From: Thiogranum sp.
GTDB lineage: Bacteria; Pseudomonadota; Gammaproteobacteria; DSM-19610
NCBI GenBank assembly: GCA_022340245.1
Contig: JAJDOI010000109.1
Span: 1-34,326, forward strand
Reading direction: 5' to 3'
Length of the DNA stretch: 34,326 nt
Part shown: positions 13,857-23,674 of the stretch, piece by piece
Layout: every line of letters begins with the position of its first letter
Numbering within the stretch: position 1 is the first letter of the stretch
Translations under genes and position numbers: made by a program
The notes under the pieces: generated by a model
What the model saw: only the letters and a program-made list of their open reading frames with translations
Told to the model about the DNA's origin: nothing
The model's database searches: none

Positions 13857-14828
13857 TCACGGGTCGGTATTTTCCGGTTCAGCAACCGGCAAACCCAGTT
13901 TTTCTTCCGCATTGAGGATAACCAGGTTGTAGCGCCTGTCCTCGACCCTTGCCGCCACCCACGGCAGAGAGGCCCTGAAAAACTGCTGAGCGCCGGAGAG
14001 CGAAGGTAGCGACAGCAGCAGATAATCCCCCGCGGCATTAAAGATGACCCGCTGCAAATCCGTCCCCGGGTCCGGATTAATTGCCAGATACTTCCACTCA
14101 ACCGGCTTACCGTCACTGGTGTTGGTGCGCAATGCTGTAATTAGGCTGTTCAACTCGGCGACCATGCGTGAGCAGATTTCGCGCTTATGCCCCAGATCGA
14201 ATGCGCTGCGGAACTGGAGTTCCAGGCCATCTCCGCTCGCGCACACGGGCCCGCCCTGGTCGCTGAACCGCCATAAGGGGAGGGACTCCAGTGTCGCCGA
14301 AGCCGCTGCGTGGGGCAGTTCGTCCTCGAACAGGTCATCGCAGTAATTGCGACTGCAGAAACGCTCCAGCACGCGCTGTTCGAGCATCGCTCTCTCGCTT
14401 GCTCTTGGCCCGTTCAACAATACCGGGCTGCCGCCCACAATCAAATACACCGTCTCAGCATCACGCTCGCTGATCTGTACTGGCGTCTCGGGCGAGAGCG
14501 CATCGAGCAACCCTTGCAGGTCCAGTATCAGGCCGTCGACAGCCCGGACCCAGCGCGACAGATCCCTGTTGCCGCGACTGCCCCGTAACGCGGCGCGCGC
14601 CTGGACTGTTTCGCGACTGTAGGCTCCGATCAGTTCAGAGAGTACCGCCAGTGCAAAATCCGCTCGCGCTTCGAGCGGCGCATCCTTAAGGTAGGCGGCC
14701 AGCTGATGGACACTGCGCGCCTTCCGCGGCTGACCGCCGTCCGTCGGCAGTTCGTCAGCCAGTACGGCTGCACCCGAGGCGCAGCACAGCCACAGAACAA
14801 TTCGCGGAAGCAAGTTTCTCGATACCAT
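13857..14828 (-). CDS. Exported protein of unknown function
   Basis: The 323-residue product starts from the ATG at 14,828, chosen because it begins a clear signal peptide (MVSRNLLPRIVLWLCCASGA, cleavage near VLADE); a longer frame to 14,879 is possible. The mature part is helical at first (LAAYLKDAPLEARADFALAV, LSRWVRAVDGLILDLQGLL). It then becomes mixed alpha/beta, with Cys residues (FCSRNYCDDLF, PVCAS, REICSR). No family is recognised. It is convergent with the csrA remnant, which ends just before its stop. Confidence 0.7.
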   Translation of the reverse strand: MVSRNLLPRIVLWLCCASGAAVLADELPTDGGQPRKARSVHQLAAYLKDAPLEARADFALAVLSELIGAYSRETVQARAALRGSRGNRDLSRWVRAVDGLILDLQGLLDALSPETPVQISERDAETVYLIVGGSPVLLNGPRASERAMLEQRVLERFCSRNYCDDLFEDELPHAAASATLESLPLWRFSDQGGPVCASGDGLELQFRSAFDLGHKREICSRMVAELNSLITALRTNTSDGKPVEWKYLAINPDPGTDLQRVIFNAAGDYLLLSLPSLSGAQQFFRASLPWVAARVEDRRYNLVILNAEEKLGLPVAEPENTDP

Positions 14829-15094
14829 GAGATCGTGCAGCCCCGTCTCCTTCTGCCGGGTGGCAGGCGGGAAGTGCATGCTTACAGGGGACCCGGCCGC
14901 CCTTAGAGGATGCCGGCAACCGTGCCACGCGCTTCAAGATACCCGACGGCCGACACCGCGGACCAGCGCCCGACCTTCAGGCTGTGCGAAGTGCGGGTCA
15001 TTATCCACAAGCTTGCCACCTTCTATGAGTCGAGGTGCGGATACAGAAAGCGCGGGACGCTGATCCTCCGTCCTCGCGGGCCGCCTGGCGCGAA

Positions 15095-15589
15095 CTATTT
15101 GATGATGAAGCGCAGGTTAGCGAGTTCATGGAGATCCAGGTGTGTCTTCTTCCTTGATTTGTCCCGGCATACTGTCATGGAAAATTCATGCATTGCCTTC
15201 AGCACGTGATGGCGGCTGATGATGCCCAGCAGGAGTTTGTCCTTGACTACCGGAAGATGCCGGTAGACGTGCTGGGTGAAGATGGTGGCCAAGACGAAGA
15301 TATCGCTCTCCGGCGAGGCGCACAGAGGAAACTTGTGCATCATCGACCGCACGTTGATGTCCGGATTGTTATAAAAGAGTTCGTTGGAAAGATACCCAAG
15401 GCAGTCCATTTCCGAGATCAGGCCGATCAGCTCGTTGCCCTCCTCGCATCGTTCCACCACCGGCGCGAAAGGAATTTTATGCTTCACCAGATAGCCAATC
15501 GCCTCGTCCAGGTTCATGTCCGGGTGTACCGTATGCACGTCCCTGATCATCAAATCCGCCACGGTCGGCGGCCTCAGTATCTCACCCAT
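15095..15589 (-). CDS. CBS-domain protein, distal gene of the nqr transcription unit
   Basis: The 164-residue product starts at the ATG at 15,589, which has GGAGG nine bases upstream. It has a pair of CBS motifs forming one Bateman module: TVADLMIRDVHTVHPDMNLD with IGLISEMDCLGYL, then VRSMMHKFPLCASPESDIFV with LLGIISRHHVLKAM. Bateman modules bind adenosine nucleotides and sense energy charge. The C-terminal tail is basic (CRDKSRKKTHLDLHEL). It is a paralogue of the next CBS gene upstream, 55 bases away, so both likely follow nqrM on one transcript. Confidence 0.82.
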   Translation of the reverse strand: MGEILRPPTVADLMIRDVHTVHPDMNLDEAIGYLVKHKIPFAPVVERCEEGNELIGLISEMDCLGYLSNELFYNNPDINVRSMMHKFPLCASPESDIFVLATIFTQHVYRHLPVVKDKLLLGIISRHHVLKAMHEFSMTVCRDKSRKKTHLDLHELANLRFIIK

Positions 15590-15644
15590 CTTCTTGTACC
15601 TCCGTAAAAGCCGCAACACGCACCGGGCGGGCGCCCGAAAAATG

Positions 15645-16031
15645 TCAGGAAAGAACTGCCAGCGCCTTCAGAACATCCCTGCGGCTGATCTGCCCGACCA
15701 GCCGGCCGTCCATCATCACCGGGTAACGGCGATAGCCATCCTCGATGAACATCATGGCCACGTCCACGATGTTCCGCTCCGCGTCCACCGTCTTGACGTC
15801 CTTCTGCATGTATTCCGCGACCGTACCCGCTGCCTCGCTGTGGTAGCCCGCGTGCAGGGCGATACGCATGCAATCCTTCTCGGACAGCAGACCCACCAGA
15901 TTTCCCTGCTGGTCCACCACCGGCGCCCCGGAGATGCGGTATTCGACCAGCTGCCGAGCCGCGGCAAGGATGGGCATGGACGGTGACAGGGTCACCAGGT
16001 TCGCCGACATATAGTCCTTGACCATGTCCAT
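15645..16031 (-). CDS. CBS-domain protein directly after nqrM
   Basis: The 128-residue product is essentially a lone Bateman module: KDYMSANLVTLSPSMPILAA with LVGLLSEKDCMRI, then VAEYMQKDVKTVDAERNIVD with LVGQISRRDVLKAL. The gene starts 9 bases after the nqrM stop, so co-transcription with nqr is very likely. The role is inferred as nucleotide-level sensing, perhaps linked to respiratory Na+ pumping. No attached catalytic domain is present. Confidence 0.85.
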   Translation of the reverse strand: MDMVKDYMSANLVTLSPSMPILAAARQLVEYRISGAPVVDQQGNLVGLLSEKDCMRIALHAGYHSEAAGTVAEYMQKDVKTVDAERNIVDVAMMFIEDGYRRYPVMMDGRLVGQISRRDVLKALAVLS

Positions 16032-16040
16032 TACGTCTCC

Positions 16041-16214
16041 TCAGGCTTTCCGGCCTCTGCGACGATGCTCGCATCGCCTTGCGCAGTGGCTATCACAGGC
16101 GCTTTCGCCACGGCCGCAGCCGCCCTTGATGGGACCACGACCGGCCAGGATGCCGATGGCCATGCCGCCGAAGGCGATCAGCACGACAACGACGCTGAAC
16201 AGGAATTCAATCAT
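16041..16214 (-). CDS. nqrM: Na+-NQR maturation factor NqrM
   Basis: The 57-residue product has one N-terminal membrane helix ([20 protein letters not shown]) followed by [10 protein letters not shown] and a Cys-rich tail with four Cys (33, 40, 44, 48). This matches the NqrM/DUF539 pattern (membrane helix, GRKPIKGSCGG, Cys cluster). NqrM is needed to build the Na+-NQR iron centre located between the NqrD and NqrE subunits. The ATG overlaps the nqrF stop in ATGA. The tail is more Arg-rich than usual ([12 protein letters not shown]). Confidence 0.88.
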   Translation of the reverse strand: MIEFLFSVVVVLIAFGGMAIGILAGRGPIKGGCGRGESACDSHCARRCEHRRRGRKA

Positions 16215-17443
16215 CGTCCGCCCACCCCGAAATCATCCAGCATGATGTTCTCCGGTTCGACACCGAGTTCGTCGAGCATGTGGATGACCGCGGTATTCAT
16301 CATGGGCGGTCCGCACAGGTAGTACTCGCATTCTTCCGGTGCCGGATGGTCTTTCAGATAGTGTTCGTACAGGGACTGGTGAATAAATCCCCGGTAACCG
16401 GTCCAGTTGTCCTCGGGCTTGGGGTCCGAGAGCGTGACGGACCAGCGAAAGTTCTCGTAGTCGTTCTGCAGGCGGTTGAACTCCTCGACATAGAACATTT
16501 CCCGGTGACTGCGGGCACCATACCAGAAACTCATCGGGCGGGCGCTGCCGAGCCGTTTGAGCTGATCGAATATGTGCGAACGCATGGGCGCCATGCCTGC
16601 GCCACCGCCCACGAATACCATCTCCCGGTCGGTGTCCTTGGCAAAGAATTCCCCAAAGGGTCCCGATACACGGAGCCTGTCACCCGCTTTGAGCCCGAAC
16701 AGGAAAGAGGACACCACGCCCGGCGGTACCGTCGGTGATGCGCCTGGCGGAGGGGTGGCGATGCGCACGTTAAGTATGATGATGGCGTCTTCATCCGGGT
16801 AGCTGGCCATGGAATAGGCGCGGACCGCCGGCTCTTTGGTTCCGGCGACGTACCGCCACAGCCCGTACCGGTCCCACTCGTCCCTAAATTCCTCCTCGAT
16901 TTCGAAATCGGAATATTTCAGGGAATAGGGCGGGCACTCCAGCTGCACGTAGCCGCCGGCCCGGAAGTCGATGCGTTCACCCGGCGGCAATTCGAGGATC
17001 AGTTCCTTGATGAATGTCGCCACGTTGTGGTTGGAGCGCACCGTGCAGTCCCAGAGCTTTACGCCGAAGATCTCGCTGGGTACCTCCACCGACAGGTCGT
17101 GGCGAACCGTCACCTGACAGGCAAGCCGTTCCCCGGCGGCGGCCTGCCGGGGCGTTATGTGGGTTGCCTCTGTGGGCAGAATATTCTCATCGCTGCCCAG
17201 TACCTTTACCCGGCATTGGCCGCAGGTGCCACCGCCGCCGCAGGCAGTGGGAACGAACAACCCGGCCCGCCCCAGGGCGTCGGCGAGTTTTACCCCCACC
17301 GATGTCCGGAAGGTCTTCACTTTGTTCACGGTGATAAGCGCCTCTCCACCGGGCTCGAGCCAGGCGCGGGCGAGCAGGATGATGCTGACCAGCGCGAGGA
17401 CGACGGCCGTGAACATTCCCACCCCGAGACCGATCACAATCAT
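16211..17443 (-). CDS. nqrF: Na+-NQR subunit F (NADH dehydrogenase, 2Fe-2S/FAD)
   Basis: The 410-residue product is full length for the family. An N-terminal membrane helix ([20 protein letters not shown]) is followed by a plant-type ferredoxin domain with Cys68, 74, 77 and 109 ([16 protein letters not shown]). The FAD-binding domain has RAYSMASYP. The NADH domain has [12 protein letters not shown] and LCGPPMMN. It oxidises NADH and passes electrons through FAD and the 2Fe-2S centre into the pump. The last nqr structural gene, it is overlapped by nqrM and separated from nqrE by 58 bases. Confidence 0.96.
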   Translation of the reverse strand: MIVIGLGVGMFTAVVLALVSIILLARAWLEPGGEALITVNKVKTFRTSVGVKLADALGRAGLFVPTACGGGGTCGQCRVKVLGSDENILPTEATHITPRQAAAGERLACQVTVRHDLSVEVPSEIFGVKLWDCTVRSNHNVATFIKELILELPPGERIDFRAGGYVQLECPPYSLKYSDFEIEEEFRDEWDRYGLWRYVAGTKEPAVRAYSMASYPDEDAIIILNVRIATPPPGASPTVPPGVVSSFLFGLKAGDRLRVSGPFGEFFAKDTDREMVFVGGGAGMAPMRSHIFDQLKRLGSARPMSFWYGARSHREMFYVEEFNRLQNDYENFRWSVTLSDPKPEDNWTGYRGFIHQSLYEHYLKDHPAPEECEYYLCGPPMMNTAVIHMLDELGVEPENIMLDDFGVGGR

Positions 17444-17501
17444 ATTGTTGTTCCCGCCGTTTGCCTCGCGGCTGCCGATGCCGCCGGTGAGCGGCGCGTA
17501 T

Positions 17502-18110
17502 TCATAACTGCATGCCCGAGAAGGCCATGAAGCCCAGCGACATCAGTCCCGCCGTGATGAAGGTGATGCCCAGTCCCTGCAGGCCGTCGGGAACGTCGCT
17601 GTACTTCAATTTCTCGCGAATCCCGGCCAGCGCGGTGATGGCCAGAGCCCAGCCCAGGCCGCTGCCGAAACCGAACACCACCGCCTCGCCGAAGGCGTAT
17701 TCCCGCTCCACCATGAATAGGGAACCGCCCAGAATGGCGCAGTTCACCGTGATCAGAGGGAGAAATATCCCCAGCGCGTTGTAGAGCCATGGGAAGAAAC
17801 GGTCGAGGGCTATCTCCAGTATCTGCACCATCGCGGCGATGACGCCGATGTAGCTGATCAGCCCAAGAAAACGTAGATCCACATCTGGATAACCCAGCCA
17901 CTCGAGCGCGCCCGGCTTGAGCAGAAAGTGATAAATAAGGTTGTTCACGGGTACGGTGATGGTCTGCACCATCGTCACCGCCAGGCCAAGACCGATGGCC
18001 GTGCCGATCTTCTTGGAGATCGCCAGAAAGGTGCACATGCCGAGAAAAAAGGTCAGGGCCAGGTTCTCGATGAAGGTCGCACGAATGAACAGGTTCAGGT
18101 ACTCGCTCAT
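17502..18110 (-). CDS. nqrE: Na+-NQR subunit E
   Basis: The 202-residue product matches the usual size. The start at 18,110 ([20 protein letters not shown]) is the classic NqrE beginning and overlaps the nqrD stop as TGATG; a longer upstream frame is rejected. It has six membrane helices in the RnfA/NqrE fold, with [13 protein letters not shown] and the Cys-containing [11 protein letters not shown]. With NqrD it holds the intramembrane iron centre. Confidence 0.96.
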   Translation of the reverse strand: MSEYLNLFIRATFIENLALTFFLGMCTFLAISKKIGTAIGLGLAVTMVQTITVPVNNLIYHFLLKPGALEWLGYPDVDLRFLGLISYIGVIAAMVQILEIALDRFFPWLYNALGIFLPLITVNCAILGGSLFMVEREYAFGEAVVFGFGSGLGWALAITALAGIREKLKYSDVPDGLQGLGITFITAGLMSLGFMAFSGMQL

Positions 18111-18772
18111 CACAGGGCCTCGGTACGGTGCACCTGGCGGATGCGGTATTCGGGCTTCTCGACCTGAGCCGGTTTCCAGGTGCGCACCGCCCATACCAGC
18201 AGCCCGATCAGGAAGAACGCGGTGGGCGCGAGCAGCATCATGCCATTGGCCTGATACCAGCCGCCATCCCTGGTCAGTGGCAGGACGGTCTGGCCGAACA
18301 GTGTGCCCGAACCCAGCAACTCTCTGACCGTCCCCACGACCATCAATACCAGGCTGAAACCGAGACCGTGCCCGATCCCGTCGAGGAAACTCAGGACAGG
18401 CGGCTGTTTCGAGGCAAAGGCCTCGGCGCGGCCGAGCACGATACAGTTGGTGATGATCAGGCCGACGAACACCGAGAGTTGCTTGCTGATCGAATAGGCG
18501 AAGGCCTTGATGAACTGGTCCACCACGATCACCAGCGAGGCGATCACGACCATGTAGACGATGATGCGGATGCTGTTGGGGATGTGCCGGCGGATCAGGC
18601 TGATGGACAGGTTGGAAAACGCCAGCACCAGGGTCAGGGCGATGGCCATGGTGAACGCTGTCGAAAGCTTGGTGGTGACCGCCAGTGTGGGACAGATGCC
18701 GAGGATCTGCAGAGCCACGGGATTATTGTCCACCAGCGGGTCGAACAGTGCTTTTTTTGCTTCTGCTTGCAT
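18110..18772 (-). CDS. nqrD: Na+-NQR subunit D
   Basis: The 220-residue product has six membrane helices of the RnfE/NqrD family. Motifs are [53 protein letters not shown] and the [14 protein letters not shown] stretch. Two conserved Cys (ICP and NC) contribute to the intramembrane Fe site with NqrE. The start overlaps the nqrC stop as TGATG. Confidence 0.96.
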   Translation of the reverse strand: MQAEAKKALFDPLVDNNPVALQILGICPTLAVTTKLSTAFTMAIALTLVLAFSNLSISLIRRHIPNSIRIIVYMVVIASLVIVVDQFIKAFAYSISKQLSVFVGLIITNCIVLGRAEAFASKQPPVLSFLDGIGHGLGFSLVLMVVGTVRELLGSGTLFGQTVLPLTRDGGWYQANGMMLLAPTAFFLIGLLVWAVRTWKPAQVEKPEYRIRQVHRTEAL

Positions 18773-19560
18773 CAGAGTTCCCCTTTGCGCAGGCCCGCGA
18801 GGAACGGGCCGTAACCGTCGTCACCGAACCAGTACTGCAACATCCGGCTGATGCCCCGGCTGGTGAGCGTGGCCCCGGTCAGGGCGTCCACCGCATAGGC
18901 GGCATCACCGGCGTTCGGGTCGACACCGCCTTTCACCAGCCTCAGGCGTGGTTCACTGCCGTCTGCATAGATGTGTTTCCCCGGCCAGAGATCCAGCCAG
19001 CGGCGGTTGTCCACTTCACCGCCCAGACCCGGCGTTTCACCGTGTTCGTAAAAGCGGATGCCCTGGACGGTGTCACCGTCGCCCGCAAGGGCGAGGTAGC
19101 CGTGCAGTGTCGAATACAGACCCAGCCCCCAGATGGGCAGAATGATCGAGTGCAGCGCCCCGTCCCCGGGCACCACGTACACTTCGACGTAGCGCGGGCG
19201 GGTCTTGATACCGGCGATGTCCCGTGCCGGGGGAATGCTGATCCGCTCCTCGCGTGCATCCCGGTCCGGGGGATCGACAAAACGCCCGCTCGACAGGTCC
19301 ACCCAGCGTGTCTCTACACGGTCGAAAAGATCGGCCACCTTGCGTTCGGGGGTATAGAGTCCCGCAGCGAGCAGGATATTGCGCTGCCGGTCCAGTTCCC
19401 GATTGGCCTCCTGGAGCGGGTGCAGACCCACCGCCGCGGTTGAAACCACGAGAGAGCAGGCGACGCACAGCACCAGCGCCACCACCAGGGTGCGGCCCAC
19501 GCCATCGTTGGCGGATGTGGCTCCCGACTCAGTCGGTTTGTCGTGCTCTGGCTCTGACAT
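18772..19560 (-). CDS. nqrC: Na+-NQR subunit C (covalent FMN)
   Basis: The 262-residue product has one N-terminal membrane helix (residues about 24-44) and a periplasmic FMN-binding domain. The flavinylation motif is DALTGATLT, with FMN expected on Thr231, attached by an ApbE flavin transferase that is not encoded in this window. [15 protein letters not shown] and [10 protein letters not shown] are family signatures. The 5' end overlaps the nqrB 3' end by 32 bases. Confidence 0.95.
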   Translation of the reverse strand: MSEPEHDKPTESGATSANDGVGRTLVVALVLCVACSLVVSTAAVGLHPLQEANRELDRQRNILLAAGLYTPERKVADLFDRVETRWVDLSSGRFVDPPDRDAREERISIPPARDIAGIKTRPRYVEVYVVPGDGALHSIILPIWGLGLYSTLHGYLALAGDGDTVQGIRFYEHGETPGLGGEVDNRRWLDLWPGKHIYADGSEPRLRLVKGGVDPNAGDAAYAVDALTGATLTSRGISRMLQYWFGDDGYGPFLAGLRKGEL

Positions 19561-20740
19561 GTACCCGTACTACCGCGTAGTCAATGAGTGGCGCGAAGAC
19601 GTTGGCAAACAGGATAGCGAGCATCATCCCTTCGGGAAAGGCAGGGTTGGCTACCCGGATCAGGACCACCATGGCGCCGATGAGTACGCCGAAGACCCAG
19701 CGCCCGGCGTCGGTCATCGCGGCCGTTACCGGATCGGTGGCCATGAACACCATGCCGAAGGCATATCCCCCGAGGACGAAATGCCAGTACCAGGGCAGCG
19801 CGGTCAAGGGGTTGGCATCGCTCCCGAAGGTGTTGAACAGCAGCACCGTCCCGACCATGCCGAAGAAGACGCCGGCCATGATCCGCCAGGAAGCAATGCG
19901 GGTGACCACGAGCATGCCCGCGCCCAGCAGACAGGCCAGCGTGGAGGTTTCGCCCAGGGAACCGGCGATCTGGCCCAGAAAGGCCTGTGCCCAGCTGATG
20001 CCGTGGGCGTGCAGCTCCGGCAAGCCGCCCGCGGCGGCCAGCGCCAGCGGCGTGGCACCGGTATAACCGTCCACCGCCGTCCACACAGCGTCACCGCTCA
20101 TGTTCCCCGGATAGGCGAAGAACAGGAACGCCCGGCCGGTGAGCGCGGGATTGAGGAAATTCTTGCCCGTGCCGCCGAACACTTCCTTGCCGATCACGAC
20201 GCCGAAGGAAATGCCGATGGCTACCTGCCACAGCGGTATGGTCGGCGGCAGAGTCATGGCAAACAACATGGAGGTTACCAGGAAACCCTCGTTGACCTCG
20301 TGATTGCGCACCGCCGCGAATAACACTTCCCACAGGCCACCGGCAACCAGGGTGACCAGGTAGACCGGCAGGAAATACAGCAGGCCGTGCACCAGGCAGG
20401 ACCAGATGCTGTGGGCCGAGAAGCCGATGCCCAACAGGCCGAGTAGGTCGCCGCGCCAGCCCGGCACCGCGTTCAGACCAAGCTGCCCCATGGCCAGGTT
20501 CGCCTGGTAGCCGGTGTTGTACATACCGACCAGGACCGCGGGTGTGACCGCCAGCACCACGAAAATCATCAGGCGCTTGAGGTCCATGGCGTCGCGTACA
20601 TGGGGGGCGTCGCGCGTGACATCGGCAGGGGTGTAGAGCAGCGTGTCCATCATTTCGAACACGGCGCTGAACTGTTCGAAACGGCCGCCACGCCTGAACA
20701 GCGGCTGCAGTCGGTCCAGGTAGCGGCGTAGTGAGCGCAT
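19529..20740 (-). CDS. nqrB: Na+-NQR subunit B (membrane core, covalent FMN and riboflavin)
   Basis: The 403-residue product has about ten membrane helices in the RnfD/NqrB family. Motifs are MDLKRLMIFV, HEVNEGFLVTSMLFAMTLPP, EVFGGTGKNFLNPALTGRAF and the FMN motif DGYTGATPLA (Thr230). It forms the Na+ channel with NqrD/E and carries a covalent FMN plus riboflavin. It starts in a TGATG overlap with nqrA. Confidence 0.96.
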   Translation of the reverse strand: MRSLRRYLDRLQPLFRRGGRFEQFSAVFEMMDTLLYTPADVTRDAPHVRDAMDLKRLMIFVVLAVTPAVLVGMYNTGYQANLAMGQLGLNAVPGWRGDLLGLLGIGFSAHSIWSCLVHGLLYFLPVYLVTLVAGGLWEVLFAAVRNHEVNEGFLVTSMLFAMTLPPTIPLWQVAIGISFGVVIGKEVFGGTGKNFLNPALTGRAFLFFAYPGNMSGDAVWTAVDGYTGATPLALAAAGGLPELHAHGISWAQAFLGQIAGSLGETSTLACLLGAGMLVVTRIASWRIMAGVFFGMVGTVLLFNTFGSDANPLTALPWYWHFVLGGYAFGMVFMATDPVTAAMTDAGRWVFGVLIGAMVVLIRVANPAFPEGMMLAILFANVFAPLIDYAVVRVHVRARARQTD

Positions 20741-22086
20741 CAGCCCTCTTTCTCAATGCGGTTGAGCGTTTCCCGCAGGGCGGGGCCGTAGTCGTACTTG
20801 CTCGGGCAGACGAAGGAACACAGGGCCAGGTCTTCTTCATCGAGTTCCAGACAACCGAGTTCCTGGGCCGCGACAGTATCACCTACCAGGATTGCTCGCA
20901 GTAACTGGGTCGGCAACAGGCGCAGGGGCATCACCCGCTGATATGCCTCCACGGGAATCATCGCCCGGGGGCTGCCGTTTTGCGTCGTCGTCATCGCCAG
21001 CTTGCGTCCGGGGAAAAAGGCGGACAGGTAGGCATTAGAGGCAGAGAACTTGTTCAGTCCCGGCGCCAGCCAACCGAGAAATTCCCGTTCGCGACCCTCT
21101 CGCAACACGGATACTTGAAGATGATAACGACCCAGAAATGCCGCTGCGTCCGCCGCTCGGCGACCGGCAAGGATCGAGCCCGAGATGACCCGAACCTCCG
21201 CTTCGATGAGTTCGTCCCGCAACAATTCCGCGAGGTCGGCACCGAGCCGCGTCCTGAGCAGCCTGGGTCGTCTGACCGCAGGACCGCCAATGGCCACCAG
21301 CCGTTCCACCCAGAGCCGGCCGCTGGTGAACAGCCGCCCGATGGCGATGACATCCTGATAGTTCAAATACCAGACGCTCCGCGTCAGGCTCACGGGGTTC
21401 AGATAGTGAATATGGGTTCCGGGTAGCCCGGCGGGGTGGGGGCCCTGGAAAACCGCCGTTTTGAAACGGGTCCCGTTCGGCACGGGGATATCCGCACCGG
21501 TGCCCGTGCAGATCCATACGCTGCCGTCGGTGAGTTGCTGGATGATCTGCAGACCGTGCATAAAATCCGCTCGGTAGGCGGAGATTACCACGCGGGGATC
21601 GGCCGCCAGCGGGTTGCTGTCCATGGCTGTGACGAAGATGGACTGCGGTACGCCATCCGCAGGGGGCACCCGGCTGAACGGTCGGGTGCGCAGTGCTGTC
21701 CACAGGCCGCTGCGCTGCAGGAGATCGCGAACCTGGGCGGCCGTGAGTGCCTCCAGTTCCTCGGGCGGGTAGCTGTCGAAGCGCAGTTCATCGTCGCCGC
21801 CGACGCGGATCTCGACGCCCTCGAGCGCCCGCCGGTAGCCGCGTACGATCCGTGAGACGACACCGCTCGCCGGTGAGGTATAGGAAACCTGGGGGTGATT
21901 CTTGTCGGTAAACAGCGTCTGGCCGAGTGCGACCCGGTTACCTTCCTCGACGGCCAGGACCGGTTTCAGCCCCGGATAATCAGCCCCCAGCAGGGAGACT
22001 CGGGATACGTCCGCACCCGCATCCATCACCTGTTCGGGAGCCCCTGAGATGGGGATATTCAGACCATTTTTCAGCTTGAATCGCAT
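20740..22086 (-). CDS. nqrA: Na+-NQR subunit A
   Basis: The 448-residue product starts at 22,086, giving [15 protein letters not shown], the standard NqrA beginning; 26 extra upstream residues in the open frame are unlikely. Soluble cytoplasmic subunit with a biotinyl-lipoyl-like N-terminal domain ([20 protein letters not shown]) and the family stretch [14 protein letters not shown]. It contacts NqrB near the quinone site. First gene of an nqrABCDEF-nqrM-CBS-CBS unit, divergent from the bufferin operon. Confidence 0.95.
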   Translation of the reverse strand: MRFKLKNGLNIPISGAPEQVMDAGADVSRVSLLGADYPGLKPVLAVEEGNRVALGQTLFTDKNHPQVSYTSPASGVVSRIVRGYRRALEGVEIRVGGDDELRFDSYPPEELEALTAAQVRDLLQRSGLWTALRTRPFSRVPPADGVPQSIFVTAMDSNPLAADPRVVISAYRADFMHGLQIIQQLTDGSVWICTGTGADIPVPNGTRFKTAVFQGPHPAGLPGTHIHYLNPVSLTRSVWYLNYQDVIAIGRLFTSGRLWVERLVAIGGPAVRRPRLLRTRLGADLAELLRDELIEAEVRVISGSILAGRRAADAAAFLGRYHLQVSVLREGREREFLGWLAPGLNKFSASNAYLSAFFPGRKLAMTTTQNGSPRAMIPVEAYQRVMPLRLLPTQLLRAILVGDTVAAQELGCLELDEEDLALCSFVCPSKYDYGPALRETLNRIEKEG

Positions 22087-22470
22087 GGAGATGGTGGGGC
22101 GTCGTCGAGATCCTTCATTCTGAGCGCGCGTTCCATGTTGGCATAATTTCAACGCATTGACCACAAATCATTCCTGGGTGTCAACTCGCGGTCGGGGTTG
22201 TTGCTGTCACCCGGCGTTACAGGTCTAACCCGCGCTTCGCGCCACGTCTGTCTTCTGCCTGGAACTAGACCGGGATTTGCCGCGCTCAGTGACCTTACCC
22301 CTGCACCAGTGTCACCTGCCGTTGTGACACAAATGTGATCTTTTCGGGACGACCTTGTGAAGTGCGGTGCGCACTATGCTCTGCGGTTAGACGGCTGTTG
22401 CCGTACCCGGTACCGCCCCGTGTTCGCGGTTACCGGCCAATTCCCACTGATGACAAACGAGGAGTGATCC
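22087..22470. other. Divergent intergenic region between nqr and bufferin operons
   Basis: These 384 bases separate two divergent operons and must carry both promoters. An inverted repeat lies inside (listed separately), as does GTGCGCAC (22,366-22,373), a short palindrome followed by TATGCT. I could not assign -35/-10 pairs with confidence, and no open frame here looks coding. Confidence 0.5.
22309..22330. promoter_or_regulatory. Perfect inverted repeat, possible operator
   Basis: GTGTCAC, eight bases, GTGACAC. The seven-base arms are perfectly complementary. The dyad is in the divergent nqr/buf intergenic region, about 140 bases upstream of the bufferin precursor ATG. It could be a dimeric-regulator operator (22-bp footprint size). 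No T-run follows, so a terminator is less likely. Confidence 0.35.
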
Positions 22471-22728
22471 ATGAAAACAGCAAGCAAACTTACCGGTATT
22501 GCCCTGGCGACGGCCGCCGCCGCCATGTTCGCCGCAGCGCCCATGACGGCTTCAGCCGGCGATTCGACCACGGGCCACTGTGTCGGCGTCAATGCCTGCA
22601 AGGGCAAGAGCAGTTGCGCCTCGGCCGAGAACAAGTGCAAGGGCCACAACGCTTGCAAGGGCCACGGGTTCGTGGTCGTCGACAAGGCCACCTGCGACCA
22701 GCTGGGTGGCAAGTTCGAGTCCAAGTAA
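22471..22728 (+). CDS. bufA: Bufferin-type Cys-rich RiPP precursor
   Basis: The 85-residue product has GGAG upstream, a long Ala-rich signal peptide (about residues 1-29, ending MTASA) and a mature peptide of about 56 residues. The mature peptide has six Cys (37, 43, 49, 56, 62, 75) in a repeating pattern: [15 protein letters not shown] and [13 protein letters not shown], then [11 protein letters not shown]. This is the bufferin/BufA2-like pattern. Bufferins are exported peptides whose Cys are modified by an MNIO enzyme and which bind copper. The enzyme and its partner follow directly. Copper binding here is inference from the family. Confidence 0.85.
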   Translation: MKTASKLTGIALATAAAAMFAAAPMTASAGDSTTGHCVGVNACKGKSSCASAENKCKGHNACKGHGFVVVDKATCDQLGGKFESK

Positions 22729-22762
22729 AGGCAGGCGCACCGTGGCCGGTGCGCAGACGACC

Positions 22763-22797
22763 AACACCGGTACCCGTGCAGTGCGGGTGCCGGTGTT
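22763..22797 (+). promoter_or_regulatory. Strong hairpin between precursor and MNIO genes
   Basis: Arms AACACCGGTACCCGT and GCGGGTGCCGGTGTT pair over about 15 positions with two wobble pairs and a five-base loop. There is no T-run after it. In a precursor-enzyme operon such a hairpin would favour partial termination or 3'-end protection of the precursor message, giving more peptide than enzyme. A smaller hairpin (GCGCACC...GGTGCGC, about 22,736-22,754) precedes it. Confidence 0.7.
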
Positions 22798-22819
22798 ACT
22801 GAATAGCGCGGAAGACAGC

Positions 22820-23674
22820 ATGCCGGAATACGCAACTGACGCCGGACGCCCGTTCCTTGGTTTCGGCCTGGGTCTGAGAACGGATCATTACCAGAGTGTG
22901 GTGGACGAACGTCCGCCGGTGGACTGGTTCGAGATTCTCTCGGAAAACTACATGGTCGGCGGCGGCAAACCGCTGCATTTTCTCGACCGCATACGCGCCG
23001 ACTACCCGATGGTGATGCACGGCGTGTCGCTGTCGGTGGGCAGCACCGACCCCTTGAACCGGGACTACCTGCGCGAGCTCAAGGCGCTCGTCGCACGCGT
23101 CGAACCGCACTGGGTGTCGGACCACCTGTGCTGGACCGGCGTCGACGGCCGCAACCTGCACGACCTGCTGCCCCTGCCTTATACGGACGAGGCGGTGCGC
23201 CATGTCGCCGAGCGGGTCATGCAGGTGCAGGACTATCTCGGCCGGCGCATCCTGCTGGAAAATGTTTCCAGCTACCTGAGCTACCAGGCATCGGAGATGA
23301 CCGAGTGGGAGTTTCTGGGCGCCGTGGCGGAGGCCGCCGATTGCCTGATACTGCTGGATATCAACAATATTTACGTCAGCAGTCACAATCACGGCTTTGA
23401 CCCGATGGCTTACCTGAACGCTATCGAACCGCAGCGCGTCATGCAGTTTCACCTGGCCGGACACACCTGGCATGACCGCATCATTGTCGATACCCACGAC
23501 CAGCCGGTGATCGACCCGGTGTGGGCGCTGTACGCCGCCGCGGTGCGCCGGTTCGGCGCTGTATCGACCATGATCGAGCGTGACGACAACATCCCGCCGC
23601 TGGCCGAGTTGCTGGCGGAACTCGATCGGGCGCGACAGATCGCTGCGCCTATCCTGAAAGCTTCGGCAGCCTGA
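22820..23674 (+). CDS. bufB: MNIO (DUF692) iron oxidase for peptide maturation
   Basis: The 284-residue product starts at the ATG after GGAAG; the frame is open further upstream through the precursor gene, but that part is a shadow. TIM-barrel metal ligands of the family are all visible: [60 protein letters not shown], and [13 protein letters not shown] enzymes use a multinuclear iron site and O2 to modify Cys residues of the precursor (oxazolone-thioamide or thiooxazole). The stop overlaps the next ATG as TGATG. Confidence 0.92.
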   Translation: MPEYATDAGRPFLGFGLGLRTDHYQSVVDERPPVDWFEILSENYMVGGGKPLHFLDRIRADYPMVMHGVSLSVGSTDPLNRDYLRELKALVARVEPHWVSDHLCWTGVDGRNLHDLLPLPYTDEAVRHVAERVMQVQDYLGRRILLENVSSYLSYQASEMTEWEFLGAVAEAADCLILLDINNIYVSSHNHGFDPMAYLNAIEPQRVMQFHLAGHTWHDRIIVDTHDQPVIDPVWALYAAAVRRFGAVSTMIERDDNIPPLAELLAELDRARQIAAPILKASAA

